From assembly GCA_002432425.1 (NCBI GenBank), contig DJEL01000045.1, forward strand, positions 1-64,000: a stretch of 64,000 nt of DNA, written 5' to 3'. Numbering within the stretch: position 1 is the first letter of the stretch; the number at the start of each line of letters is the position of its first letter. Made by a program: the position numbers and the translations under genes. This DNA is from Lachnospiraceae bacterium UBA5899. GTDB lineage: Bacteria; Bacillota; Clostridia; Lachnospirales; Lachnospiraceae. The notes beneath the pieces are model-generated. The model saw nothing but the letters and a program-made list of their open reading frames with translations. It ran no database searches and had not been told where the DNA came from. Below, one piece after another: positions 17,287 through 26,376 of this stretch.

Positions 17287-18666
17287 ATGTATCAAATTGA
17301 TTTTAATCATCCGATTCATATTTACTTTGTGGGAATCGGCGGCATCAGCATGAGCGGACTGGCGGAAGTCTTACGGGAAAAAGGCTTTCAGGTTTCCGGT
17401 TCCGACAGACAGGTTTCTCCCCTTACCAAATCCCTGGAGGAGAAAGGCATCACCGTATTTTACGGCCAGCGTGCAGCCAACATTACCCCCGATATCGACT
17501 GCGCGGTATTTACCAGCGCCATTCATCCCGACAACCCGGAGTATGTAGCCATTCACAAGCTTGGCATCCCCTGTCTTTCCCGTGCGGAGCTTTTGGGACA
17601 GATGATGAAGAACTACGAAACTCCCATCGCCATAAGCGGTACCCATGGCAAGACCACCACAACCTCCATGATTTCGGAAATCCTGCTTTCCCAGAACATG
17701 GACCCCACATTATCCATCGGCGGTATTTACAAATCCATAGGCGGCAATATCCGTGTAGGCCACTCCGGCTACTTTGTGACCGAGGCATGCGAATACACCA
17801 ACAGCTTTTTAAGCTTTTTCCCGAAAATCGGTATTATCCTTAATATAGAAGAAGACCATCTCGATTTCTTTAAGGATATCAACGACATCCGGGCTTCTTT
17901 CCGCCGTTTCGCCGAGCTTCTGCCTGCAGACGGCTCCCTGATTATCAACCGTAAAATTGACAATCTTACGGAAATCACGGAGGGGCTGCCCTGTAAGGTA
18001 CTTACTTTCGGTCTTACGGACGACGCCGATTATTTTGCCACGGACATTTCCTATGACGAAATGGGGTGTCCGCTGTTTACGGCGCATTTTCCGGACGGAA
18101 GCGCCCTGCCCGTGCACTTAAGCGTACCGGGTGAACATAATGTACTGAATGCACTGGCTTCCTTAGCCTTGTCCGACATACTGAAGTTGCCCGCAGAGCT
18201 TTCCGCAAAGGCACTTTCCTCATTCCATGGAACGGACCGCCGTTTTGAATACAAAGGAAAGATTGGCGGCGTTACCATAATAGATGATTATGCACATCAT
18301 CCCACAGAAATTACCGCAACCTTAAAAGCTGCCGCAAAATATCCCCACAATACCCTCTGGTGCGTGTTCCAGCCCCATACCTATTCCCGCACCAAAGCAT
18401 TTTTAAAGGATTTTGCAAAAGCGCTTTCCCTGGCGGATAAAGTGGTGCTGGCAGACATCTATGCCTCCCGTGAAACGGATACCCTGGGCATCAGCTCAAA
18501 AGATTTGCTCCGCGAGCTGAAAAACTTAAGCTGCGACTGCTACTATTTCCCGTCATTTGATGAAATTGAAAATTTTTTACTGCAAAATTGTATCAACGGC
18601 GACCTGTTGATAACTATGGGTGCCGGAGATGTACTGAAAATCGGGGAAAACCTCCTCGGAGAATAG
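17287..18666 (+). CDS. murC: UDP-N-acetylmuramate-L-alanine ligase
   Basis: Protein of 459 residues that adds L-Ala to UDP-MurNAc in the cytoplasmic stage of peptidoglycan synthesis. Rossmann domain IYFVGIGGISMSGLAEVL at residue 10, ATP loop ISGTHGKTTTTSM near 112, Mur ligase centre ACEYTNSFLSFFP with ILNIEEDHLDFF, and C-terminal domain DDYAHHPTEITATL then FQPHTYSRTKAF. The ATG at 17287 follows AGGAAGTGCGACT; the upstream in-frame ATG would add 16 unconserved residues. A long hairpin terminator follows. Confidence 0.95.
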   Translation: MYQIDFNHPIHIYFVGIGGISMSGLAEVLREKGFQVSGSDRQVSPLTKSLEEKGITVFYGQRAANITPDIDCAVFTSAIHPDNPEYVAIHKLGIPCLSRAELLGQMMKNYETPIAISGTHGKTTTTSMISEILLSQNMDPTLSIGGIYKSIGGNIRVGHSGYFVTEACEYTNSFLSFFPKIGIILNIEEDHLDFFKDINDIRASFRRFAELLPADGSLIINRKIDNLTEITEGLPCKVLTFGLTDDADYFATDISYDEMGCPLFTAHFPDGSALPVHLSVPGEHNVLNALASLALSDILKLPAELSAKALSSFHGTDRRFEYKGKIGGVTIIDDYAHHPTEITATLKAAAKYPHNTLWCVFQPHTYSRTKAFLKDFAKALSLADKVVLADIYASRETDTLGISSKDLLRELKNLSCDCYYFPSFDEIENFLLQNCINGDLLITMGAGDVLKIGENLLGE

Positions 18667-18813
18667 TTGTCCACATTATCCACAATGTTGTCCCCTCGAA
18701 AGAGGCTTCAGCATTGTGGATATTTTTGTGTTTCCTGTGGATAAGTAAGCCTGTAAAAACCATGTAAAATTGGTGCTTTTATTTTTCTATCCACAATATC
18801 CACAATATCCACA
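18667..18813. promoter_or_regulatory. cluster of seven DnaA-box-like 9-mers
   Basis: Against the consensus TTATCCACA: exact copies at 18676-18684 (+) and 18736-18744 (-); one-mismatch copies at 18667-18675 (+), 18715-18723 (-), and a head-to-tail triplet at 18787-18795, 18796-18804 and 18805-18813 (+) spaced exactly nine bases apart. The cluster stands directly before dnaD and the helicase loader, so DnaA control of these genes, or titration of DnaA, is plausible. No dnaA, dnaN or A+T-rich unwinding element marks this as oriC. Confidence 0.6.
18678..18727 (+). terminator. intrinsic terminator after murC, built from DnaA-box-like arms
   Basis: TATCCACAATG (18678-18688) pairs with CATTGTGGATA (18712-18722), with an inner CCTC-GAAA-GAGG hairpin, and TTTTTG follows. 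Both outer arms contain the TATCCACA core of a DnaA box, so terminator and protein-binding site may be one sequence. Confidence 0.7.
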
Positions 18814-18860
18814 ATGTCCTGAAAACCCAGCATTTACAAGGTTTTGCGGGAACGGGGCTA

Positions 18861-18889
18861 TTTCCTTTTTGAAAAAGATATGTTATACT
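18861..18889 (+). promoter_or_regulatory. candidate dnaD promoter
   Basis: Extended -10 TGTTATACT (hexamer 18884-18889), about 40 bases before the chosen dnaD start. No good -35 is seen at the expected place (TTTCCT), which suits an extended -10 promoter helped by an upstream activator. Confidence 0.45.
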
Positions 18890-18927
18890 TTGACATGCGA
18901 AATGAGGAAATCAGGACAGGTGAGAAA

Positions 18928-19965
18928 ATGGGTCAGTTTACTATTTACAGGGAAGACGTACCGGGTGTAACGCTTCTTTCCAACTCTTTTATTGACAATT
19001 ACATGAAGGATGCAAATGATGCACAGCTTAAGATTTATCTTTATCTGCTTCGCAAGCTGGGTGCCGGTCAGGCTGCCAGTGTGTCTGAAATTGCGGACTT
19101 CTTTAACCATACGGAGCGCGAAGTGCTGCGTTCTTTAAAGTACTGGGAAAAATTAAAGCTTTTAGCCATCGAATACGATGAGAGCAAGAATGTATCCGGC
19201 ATCCGCTTTCTAAAAGGAACGGACGAGCCGGCGACTGTTACCGAAAAAGCAGAAGAAGCGCCTGCCGAAAAGGCGGACCCCTACAAGAAGCCGTCCTACT
19301 CCGCAGACCAGCTTTCTGCGTTTAAAAATAAAGAAAACATCCGTCAGCTCTTTTTTATTGCGGAGTCCTACATGGGCAGACAACTCAGTGTGTCCGATAT
19401 GAAGTCCATTCTGTATCTGTCGGACTGCCTGCACTTCTCCGATGACCTGATTGATTATCTGCTGCAGTACTGCGTGGACCGCGGCAAAAAAGATTTCAAA
19501 TACATAGAGGCGGTTGCCTTAAACTGGGCGCAGTCCGGTGTGATGACCCCCAAGCAGGCGGAAAAATTTGCCGCCAAATACGACAAATCCGTTTATACCA
19601 TTATGAAGGAGCTGGGTAAAAACAACGCTCCCACCAAAAAAGAACTTGAATATATCATACGCTGGACGAAGGAATACGGCTTCTCCCAGGACATCATTGC
19701 CATTGCCTGCGAGCGTACCGTGCTTGCTACGGACAGCCACCGTTTTGAATATGCCGAGGGCATTTTAAGCAACTGGAAAAAAGAGGACGTGCATCACAAG
19801 TCCGACATCCAGCGCATTGATGCCCAGTACCAGAAGAGCCGCCAGAGCAGAAGCACCTCTTCCACTGCTTCCTCTTCCCAGGTTTCTTCCAACCGTTTCA
19901 ACCAGTTTGCCCAGAGAAGTTACGACTACGACGAGCTGGAAGCAAGACTTTTAAGCAGTAAATAA
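18928..19965 (+). CDS. dnaD: DnaD-type primosome / replication initiation protein
   Basis: Protein of 345 residues. The N-terminal winged-helix DDBH1 part contains SNSFIDNYMKDANDAQLKIYLYLLR and a HTH (SVSEIADFFNHTEREVLRSLKYW). The C-terminal DnaB_2 (DDBH2) domain is present twice: YIEAVALNWAQSGV near residue 195 and FEYAEGILSNWKKEDV near 280, each with the YxxxIxxxW motif. DnaD helps remodel origin DNA and load the replicative helicase. The start at 18928 gives the conserved MGQFTIYRED opening; the longer in-frame start at 18844 would overlap the promoter. It is followed after 32 bases by the helicase loader gene. Confidence 0.88.
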   Translation: MGQFTIYREDVPGVTLLSNSFIDNYMKDANDAQLKIYLYLLRKLGAGQAASVSEIADFFNHTEREVLRSLKYWEKLKLLAIEYDESKNVSGIRFLKGTDEPATVTEKAEEAPAEKADPYKKPSYSADQLSAFKNKENIRQLFFIAESYMGRQLSVSDMKSILYLSDCLHFSDDLIDYLLQYCVDRGKKDFKYIEAVALNWAQSGVMTPKQAEKFAAKYDKSVYTIMKELGKNNAPTKKELEYIIRWTKEYGFSQDIIAIACERTVLATDSHRFEYAEGILSNWKKEDVHHKSDIQRIDAQYQKSRQSRSTSSTASSSQVSSNRFNQFAQRSYDYDELEARLLSSK

Positions 19966-19997
19966 CTACCCCATAAACCGCAGATAAGGAGAACACC

Positions 19998-20963
19998 GTG
20001 AGCCTCACGAATTCCCAATACGACGCTATTTTGCGTGAATACGATGCCATACAGTTAAAAAACGAACGCCTTTTATCCGAGAGGAAGGCAGAAATTGCGG
20101 ACAGGCTTCCCGCCTATGAGGAGCTGACGAGTGCTGCCGCTTCCCTTTCCGTTTCCTACGGGAAAAAGATGCTTTTGGACGGTCAGGGCAATATGGCGGA
20201 ATACCATGAAAAAATGCAGGAGATTTCCCGTAAAAAGAGAGAACTTCTGCTTGCAAACGGTTACCCGGAGGATTACCTTTCTCCCATCTATGACTGCCCG
20301 GACTGCAAGGACACCGGTTTTGTAAACGGCGAAAAGTGCCACTGTCTGCAGAGCCGCATCGTCAGCATGCTCTACTCCCGCAGTAATCTGAAAGAAGTAC
20401 TTCAGGCTGAAAATTTTTCCGTTCTTTCCTATGATTATTATGAGGGAGAGGATTTGCAGAATTTCAAAAAGGCAGTGGAAAACAGCCTTTCCTTTATCCG
20501 TAATTTTGACACGGAATACCAGAACCTTCTGTTTTTCGGCGCTGTTGGCACCGGCAAGACATTTCTTTCCAACTGCATTGCTTACGAGCTTTTGCAGCAC
20601 GGCTATTCCGTGATTTATTTTTCCGCTTCCGGTCTGTTTGACCTGCTTTCCAGACAGGCATTTGCTTCCAATGAAAAAGAAGTACTTTACAAGACCCAGG
20701 AAGACTTGTACAATTGTGACTTGGTGATTATCGATGATTTGGGCACCGAGCTTACCAACGCTTTTACAAACACGCATCTCTTCTCTATTCTGAACGAAAG
20801 AAGCCTTCGTAAAAAGCCCGTTATCATCTCCACCAACCTGAGCCTGGAGGGCTTGAAGGAGCGTTATTCGGAGCGTATTTTCTCCCGTCTGACCAATGCC
20901 TTTACCTTCCGCAAATTATCCGGCTCAGACATCCGTATCCGTAAGAAATTTACAAATTCATAA
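19998..20963 (+). CDS. DnaC/DnaI-like helicase loader ATPase
   Basis: Protein of 321 residues. The N-terminal half has a four-Cys zinc knuckle CPDCKDTGFVNGEKCHC near residue 98. The C-terminal AAA+ domain has Walker A GAVGTGKTFLSN near 182 and Walker B LVIIDDLGTE near 245, with an arginine-finger-type segment near LKERYSERIFSRL. It would load the replicative helicase with DnaD. The start is GTG (19998-20000) preceded by AAGGAG. Gene order dnaD-loader supports the role; the symbol is left blank because both dnaC and dnaI are used. Confidence 0.88.
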   Translation: MSLTNSQYDAILREYDAIQLKNERLLSERKAEIADRLPAYEELTSAAASLSVSYGKKMLLDGQGNMAEYHEKMQEISRKKRELLLANGYPEDYLSPIYDCPDCKDTGFVNGEKCHCLQSRIVSMLYSRSNLKEVLQAENFSVLSYDYYEGEDLQNFKKAVENSLSFIRNFDTEYQNLLFFGAVGTGKTFLSNCIAYELLQHGYSVIYFSASGLFDLLSRQAFASNEKEVLYKTQEDLYNCDLVIIDDLGTELTNAFTNTHLFSILNERSLRKKPVIISTNLSLEGLKERYSERIFSRLTNAFTFRKLSGSDIRIRKKFTNS

Positions 20964-20992
20964 ATGTATTCAAGAAAGAGAGGATTATTTTC

Positions 20993-22177
20993 ATGCCAAA
21001 CCGAGAAGAAAAGCGCAATTTGGAAACCATTCCCGTTGGAAGTCTGGGCATCATTGCCTTAAAGAGCTGCCAGCCTTTAGGTGAAAAAATTGACAAATAT
21101 CTGGTAAAGTGGAGAGGAGAACGTGAAAGCGAGCACAAGGAAAGCCTTGCTTTTTCCGGCTATCAGCGTCCTTCCTATCTTATCAAAACCAACGTACCCC
21201 GTTTTGGTTCCGGCGAAGCCAAGGGTACCATTTTAGAGTCTGTCAGAGGCGATGACTTATATCTGTTAGTTGATGTAGCAAACTATAGCCTGACATATTC
21301 TCTTTGCGGTCATGAAAATCATATGTCTCCCGATGACCATTATCAGGACTTAAAGCGTATCATTGCCGCTGTCGGCGGTAAGGCAAGAAGAATTACCGTT
21401 ATCATGCCTTTCTTATATGAAAGCAGACAGCATAAACGTACTTCCCGTGAATCCCTTGACTGTGCACTGGCTCTGCAGGAACTGGTCCGCATGGGTGTTG
21501 ACAACATCATTACCTTTGATGCCCATGACCCCCGTGTACAGAATGCAATTCCCCTGCACGGTTTTGAAACCGTTCAGCCCGCTTACCAGTTTATCAAGGG
21601 TCTGTTAAGAAATGTTAAGGATTTACAGATTGACGCCGACCATATGATGGTTATCAGCCCGGATGAAGGCGGTATGAGCCGTGCTATTTACATTGCAAAC
21701 GTTCTGGGACTGGATATGGGTATGTTCTACAAGCGCCGCGACTACACCAAGATTGTAAACGGACGCAACCCCATCGTTGCCCATGAATTCTTAGGCTCCA
21801 GCGTAGAAGACAAGGACATGATTATCATCGATGATATGATTTCTTCCGGCGAAAGCGTACTGGAAGTGGCTGCCGAATTAAAGGAGCGCAAGGCAAGAAA
21901 CATCTTCGTATTCGCTACCTTCGGTCTGTTCACCAACGGTCTGGACAAGTTCGACAAGGCTTACAAAGAAGGCATCATTACCAAAATTTTAACCACCAAT
22001 CTGGTTTACCAGACACCGGAACTGCTTTCCAAAGACTGGTACATCAGCTGCGATATGAGCAAGTACATCGCTTACATCATCGATACCTTAAACCACGATT
22101 CTTCCATCAGCGATTTGTTAAATCCCAATGAAAGAATTCAGAACATCGTAGCACGCTATCGTACCGGCGAACTGTAA
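20993..22177 (+). CDS. prs: ribose-phosphate pyrophosphokinase (PRPP synthetase)
   Basis: Protein of 394 residues, longer than the classical 315-residue enzyme but of the length I associate with a clostridial form. It makes PRPP from ribose 5-phosphate and ATP for nucleotide, His and Trp synthesis. Conserved parts: MPFLYESRQHKRTSRESLDCA (nucleotide loop), FDAHDP (metal-binding His), ISPDEGG, and the PRPP loop MIIIDDMISSGES near residue 280. AGAGAGG precedes the ATG. It lies 29 bases after the helicase loader. Confidence 0.93.
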   Translation: MPNREEKRNLETIPVGSLGIIALKSCQPLGEKIDKYLVKWRGERESEHKESLAFSGYQRPSYLIKTNVPRFGSGEAKGTILESVRGDDLYLLVDVANYSLTYSLCGHENHMSPDDHYQDLKRIIAAVGGKARRITVIMPFLYESRQHKRTSRESLDCALALQELVRMGVDNIITFDAHDPRVQNAIPLHGFETVQPAYQFIKGLLRNVKDLQIDADHMMVISPDEGGMSRAIYIANVLGLDMGMFYKRRDYTKIVNGRNPIVAHEFLGSSVEDKDMIIIDDMISSGESVLEVAAELKERKARNIFVFATFGLFTNGLDKFDKAYKEGIITKILTTNLVYQTPELLSKDWYISCDMSKYIAYIIDTLNHDSSISDLLNPNERIQNIVARYRTGEL

Positions 22178-22186
22178 GCAGAAAAT

Positions 22187-24391
22187 ATGAAATATATCAA
22201 TATCACCGAAAACGGTATTCATATCGTTTTCGGTATTACCGATAAAAACCAGCTTAAACTGCTTCATTTTTCCAAGGCGGAATTCTGCGAAGACGATATC
22301 TGCAAATACGGCCCGGAGTGCAAAGCAGAGGATTTAGTCAGAAAAAATCAGTTTATTGAGGAAGCTTTCCAACTGGTGCAGGTCAATCTGTCCGGTTACA
22401 ACCGTCCTTACGAAAAGCACGGCAATAAGCATATCTGTACCGCACCGGGCTATTTACTGACCTATGCCGGTATGGACGACTGTGTCAACGAAACCGGCCG
22501 TCTGCTCACCGCTTATCAGGAGGATACCGAGGTAACCCATGTCCGTGTGGAAACCCGCATGCAGTTTTACAAAGGTACTTCCGTTGTCCGTATTGTAAAC
22601 AGAGTAACCAACGAAGGCGACAGCACACAGTGTCTGGAATATTTATCTTCCTTCTGCTACACCGGCATTGAAAAGGAAGGTAAGCGCAGTTCCGATGCCA
22701 AAATGAGGGTGCGTATCCCCTACAACGGCTGGCAGAAAGAAATGAGCATAAAGGAATACACCTTCGGCGAAGTGGGTCTTGCCCAGACGCAGCCGGGTGT
22801 GTACCAGCGTACCTCACAGGTGTTGGAAGTCACCAATACCGGAAACTGGTCTACGAAAAAATACCTGCCGTTAGGCTATGTGGCAAATACGGAAGCACAC
22901 ACCAGCCTGTTCTGGCAGATAGAGCATAACGGTTCCTGGCACTACGAAATCAGCGACCAGAACAACCACTTTTATGTATGCGTAAGCGGTCCCACGGAAG
23001 TACAGTCCCATTGGTTCAAAAATCTTGCACCGGGGGAATCCTTTGAGTCCGTACCGGTTGCCGTAGGAGTAACGGATGACAGCTTTGAAAAAGCCATCGG
23101 CGAACTCACCAAATACCGCCGTCTTATCCGCAGACCGAATAAGGACGACGAAAACTTACCGGTTATTTTCAACGACTATATGAACTGTCTGTTCGGTGAC
23201 CCGACCACCGCAAAGGAGCTGCCTCTCATCGATGCCGCTGCCGAATGCGGCTGTGAATACTATGTTATCGATGCGGGCTGGTATGCTCCGGGCGAATGGT
23301 GGGACAGTGTCGGCGAATGGCAGGAATGCCGGGAGCGTTTTCCTAACGGCATCAAAGAAGTCACCGACTACATCCGCCAAAAGGGCATGGTTCCCGGTGT
23401 GTGGCTGGAGCTGGAAGTCATGGGTATTCATTGTGAAAAAGCCAAAAATGTACCCGATGACTGGTTCTTCGTACGTCACGGAAAGCGTGTGTACGACCGC
23501 AGCCGCTATCAGCTTGACTTCCGAAATCCCGCCGTCATTGCCCATGTCAACGAAGTCATTGACAGAGTGGTAAAGGACTACGGTGTCGGCTATATCAAAA
23601 TGGACTACAACATTGAACCGGGTATCGGAACGGAGCTCGGCGCCGAAAGTGTCGGTCAGGGTCTTTTAGAACATGAAAAGGCATATTTACACTGGCTCGA
23701 CGACGTCTTTGCCAGATATCCCGATTTGGTCATTGAGAACTGCTCCAGCGGCGGTCTGCGTATTGATTATGCGCTGCTCTCCCGCTACAGCATCCAGTCC
23801 ACTTCCGACCAGGAAGATTACCGTAATTATGCCACCATCGCCGCCAATGCTGCGGCAGGTGTTACTCCCGAACAGGCTGCCGTCTGGTCCTATCCGATGC
23901 GCCAGGGAAATAAAGAAGAAGTCATTTATAATATGATAAATGCCATGCTGCTTCGTATTCATCAGAGCGGTCATCTGGCAGAGCTTCCGCCGGAGCGCCT
24001 TGCCCTGGTGAAAGAAGGAATTGCCTGCTACAAGAACATCCGTCAGGATATCCGCCGGGCAGTACCTTTCTGGCCTCTTGACATTGCAGACAATGAAGAT
24101 TTATGGGTATGCGGCGGATTGCAGGTAAATGGTAAAGCTTACCTCGCCGTATGGAAACGGCAGATGGAAGGAAAGAATACGGACAGATACCGTAAAGCCG
24201 GCATTTCCTGCACGGACACTACCTTATCCGTACCGTTAAGCGGTCTTCCTTTTGCAAAAGACGGCTTGCAGGTTTCCTGCCTCTATCCGGCAAAGGAGCC
24301 GACGGCATTTACCCTTAATGGGGACGTGCTTACCGTTCAGTATGAACAGCCCGTTATGGCAAGACTTTTTGAAATCACACCAAAAGCATAA
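22187..24391 (+). CDS. alpha-galactosidase, glycoside hydrolase family 36
   Basis: Protein of 734 residues without signal peptide, so cytoplasmic; it would release galactose from alpha-galactosides such as melibiose and raffinose. N-terminal beta-domain to about residue 320, then a TIM barrel with YVIDAGWYAPGEWWDSVG, GVWLELEVM, the nucleophile Asp in YIKMDYN near 469, ENCSSGGLRIDY near 520 and the acid/base Asp in STSDQEDYR near 540. It starts nine bases after prs with a weak ribosome site, so it probably shares the upstream transcript. A strong bidirectional terminator follows. Confidence 0.9.
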   Translation: MKYINITENGIHIVFGITDKNQLKLLHFSKAEFCEDDICKYGPECKAEDLVRKNQFIEEAFQLVQVNLSGYNRPYEKHGNKHICTAPGYLLTYAGMDDCVNETGRLLTAYQEDTEVTHVRVETRMQFYKGTSVVRIVNRVTNEGDSTQCLEYLSSFCYTGIEKEGKRSSDAKMRVRIPYNGWQKEMSIKEYTFGEVGLAQTQPGVYQRTSQVLEVTNTGNWSTKKYLPLGYVANTEAHTSLFWQIEHNGSWHYEISDQNNHFYVCVSGPTEVQSHWFKNLAPGESFESVPVAVGVTDDSFEKAIGELTKYRRLIRRPNKDDENLPVIFNDYMNCLFGDPTTAKELPLIDAAAECGCEYYVIDAGWYAPGEWWDSVGEWQECRERFPNGIKEVTDYIRQKGMVPGVWLELEVMGIHCEKAKNVPDDWFFVRHGKRVYDRSRYQLDFRNPAVIAHVNEVIDRVVKDYGVGYIKMDYNIEPGIGTELGAESVGQGLLEHEKAYLHWLDDVFARYPDLVIENCSSGGLRIDYALLSRYSIQSTSDQEDYRNYATIAANAAAGVTPEQAAVWSYPMRQGNKEEVIYNMINAMLLRIHQSGHLAELPPERLALVKEGIACYKNIRQDIRRAVPFWPLDIADNEDLWVCGGLQVNGKAYLAVWKRQMEGKNTDRYRKAGISCTDTTLSVPLSGLPFAKDGLQVSCLYPAKEPTAFTLNGDVLTVQYEQPVMARLFEITPKA

Positions 24392-24403
24392 AAGAAATAG
24401 CAA

Positions 24404-24437
24404 AAACCACCGGCCTATGAACCGGTGGTTTTTTATT
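24404..24437. terminator. bidirectional intrinsic terminator
   Basis: AAACCACCGG (24404-24413) pairs with CCGGTGGTTT (24422-24431); T-runs exist on both strands. It ends the plus-strand prs/alpha-galactosidase transcript and the converging chemoreceptor transcript. Confidence 0.85.
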
Positions 24438-24466
24438 CCATTGACTCTGCGTCGGTAAAGATTTCC

Positions 24467-26149
24467 TTAGATTTTAAATATCTCCACAGTATCATGCAGA
24501 TTTTCCGCAATGTTGTGAACATCCTTTGCCTTGTCGGAAATGTTGCCGATGATGTTGTTGACTTCGGTAGCGGATGCGGAAGTTTCTTCCGTAGCGGCTG
24601 CGTTTTCTTCGGCAATGGCGGTCAGGTTCTGTACCACATCCACCACATTGACACGAGCGGTATCCATCTTCGACGTATAATCGGAAATGGTGGTGATACC
24701 CTTGATGGTTACTTCAATGCCGCGGAGTACATCTTCAAAGATTTCTCCTGCCTTGTCCACCTTGGTATTCTGTTCTTCCATGACGCCTTTGACTTCTTCC
24801 ATGGTATGTACGGCTTTTTCGGAGTCGTTTATCAGAGCGCTGACAATGTGTTCAATGGTCTTGGCTGACTCATTGGACTGCTCCGCCAGCTTCTGAATCT
24901 GGCTTGCGACAACGGCAAATCCTCGTCCCTGCTCCCCAGCTCTTGCTGCTTCGATGGAAGCGTTCAGGGAAAGCAGATTGGTTTCGGTTGCAATGGAAGT
25001 AATGAGTGCGGTTGCTTCTCTGATTTTCAGTGCGGACTCATTTGTGGTATTGGTCTGTCTGGAAATAATCTCAATCGCATCTTTGGTCTTGCGGTTGATT
25101 TCCGTCAGGTCAGCCAGTGTGGAATTGGCTTCGGAACCCAGATTTTTAATCACATCCGTATTGCTATGCAGTCTGCCTGCTTCGGATGCGGTTTCCTCCA
25201 CCATGTTGCCGATGGTGATAACGCTTTCGGTAGCCTTCTGGGTTTCTCCCGCCTGGGAAGTCGCACCTTCTGCGATTTCCGAAACCGCTTTTTCTACCTG
25301 GATAACCATTTCGTAGGTTTCCTCGGAGTCCTTGCTCAGCACATCGGATGTGGCAAACAGCTCTTCGCTTCTTTGCCGGATATCCAGTATCATCTTTTCC
25401 ATCTGCTCACGCATCTTTTTAATGGAGCGGCTCATGTCGCCGGTTTCATCGTTGCGCCTGCTCAGGATATCTTCTTTTTCGTCCTTGGTAAAGTCCATGT
25501 CGGCAAAGCGGTTTACCATGCCGGTAATGGTCCTGATGGGACCGGTCACTCTCTGTGCATAGACAAGTCCGATAATAATAGCCAGTACGGCAATGATGCA
25601 GGTAATGATGATGCCCTGGATTGCCAGGTTCCGGATGGGCTTCAATACCTCTGCTTCATCTGCGGAAATAACCAGGATGTAGGCATTGGTGCTGCTTACA
25701 TAATAGGAAGCGTATTTGGTGGCTCCCCGGAAGTCATAGCTGACTACATTTGCGTTTACTTTTTTACCGGCCTTCATGTCCTGTACCAGTGACTTTACTA
25801 CGCTGTTCTCGACGGGCTGGCCGATTTTATCTGCGGTGGGATGGTACAACATGGTGCCGTCTGCGTCCACTAAGTATGCATAGCTGGAAGAGATGCCCTG
25901 TAAGCCTACCCCATTCAGTAAATTTGCAAGATATCCCGGGTCGGAGAGCTTGTCCTCCTGGCCTTCCAGCTCTTTGCCGTAGGCCTCTGCGATATCCAGC
26001 AAATAATTCTGTGTAACGTTTACAATCTGCTTTCTGCCATTGGAAATCAGTACCACTAAGAGCAATGCTGCCACGCAGACTACAATTCCGATGGTCAATG
26101 CCGTGATTTTGGTTTTAATGGAATGAATTTTCTTTTTCTCCTTCTCCAT
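24467..26149 (-). CDS. methyl-accepting chemotaxis protein
   Basis: Protein of 560 residues. Membrane helix at about 13-35, extracellular Cache-type sensor (YLVDADGTMLYHPTADKIGQPV; TKYASYYVSSTNAYILVISAD) to about 190, second helix IIITCIIAVLAIIIGLVYA near 195-213, HAMP domain, then the signalling coiled coil with hairpin tip IATETNLLSLNASIEAARAGEQ (two halves) and GRGFAVVASQIQKLAEQS. It reports an external small ligand to CheA/CheW. The ATG at 26147-26149 lies ten bases after GGAG; a TTG two codons upstream is possible. No other chemotaxis genes are in the window. Confidence 0.93.
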   Translation of the reverse strand: MEKEKKKIHSIKTKITALTIGIVVCVAALLLVVLISNGRKQIVNVTQNYLLDIAEAYGKELEGQEDKLSDPGYLANLLNGVGLQGISSSYAYLVDADGTMLYHPTADKIGQPVENSVVKSLVQDMKAGKKVNANVVSYDFRGATKYASYYVSSTNAYILVISADEAEVLKPIRNLAIQGIIITCIIAVLAIIIGLVYAQRVTGPIRTITGMVNRFADMDFTKDEKEDILSRRNDETGDMSRSIKKMREQMEKMILDIRQRSEELFATSDVLSKDSEETYEMVIQVEKAVSEIAEGATSQAGETQKATESVITIGNMVEETASEAGRLHSNTDVIKNLGSEANSTLADLTEINRKTKDAIEIISRQTNTTNESALKIREATALITSIATETNLLSLNASIEAARAGEQGRGFAVVASQIQKLAEQSNESAKTIEHIVSALINDSEKAVHTMEEVKGVMEEQNTKVDKAGEIFEDVLRGIEVTIKGITTISDYTSKMDTARVNVVDVVQNLTAIAEENAAATEETSASATEVNNIIGNISDKAKDVHNIAENLHDTVEIFKI

Positions 26150-26282
26150 ATCCAAAATTCTCCTTTCAAGTGATGTACCGATTATACCATTTTTTGATTA
26201 TTTTGTACAGTATTTTGCCGATTTTCTGTGTTTAATTGTAAAATCTTAACAACACCCATGTTTTTATACACGATTTTGTGTG

Positions 26283-26311
26283 TTGCATTTTTTACGGATA
26301 CATGTTATAGT
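26283..26311 (+). promoter_or_regulatory. queT promoter
   Basis: -35 TTGCAT (26283-26288), 17-base spacer, extended -10 TGTTATAGT (hexamer 26306-26311). Transcription would begin about ten bases before the riboswitch hairpin. Confidence 0.6.
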
Positions 26312-26324
26312 ATCAAATTGCATT

Positions 26325-26370
26325 ACCGTGTGTTCGAGACCTTCCACACGTAAAACAAAACTAAAGGAGA
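26325..26370 (+). ncRNA. probable preQ1-I riboswitch
   Basis: Short stem CGTGTG (26327-26332) / CACACG (26345-26350) with loop TTCGAGACCTTC, then an A-rich tail TAAAACAAAACTAAAGGAG that includes the ribosome site. The size, the A-rich tail and the loop CCTT able to pair with AAGG of the Shine-Dalgarno are as in translational preQ1 class I riboswitches. The downstream gene is queT, a known target. Not verified by a covariance model. Confidence 0.65.
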
Positions 26371-26376
26371 AAATCA

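Noticed and set aside
18667..18813. chromosomal origin (oriC) at the DnaA-box cluster
   Set aside because: No dnaA, dnaN, recF or gyrB nearby and no clear A+T-rich unwinding element with DnaA-trio repeats; kept only as a DnaA-box cluster.
20073..20777. 234-codon minus-strand frame opposite the helicase loader
   Set aside because: The plus-strand gene has zinc knuckle, Walker A and Walker B; the antisense frame has nothing recognisable.
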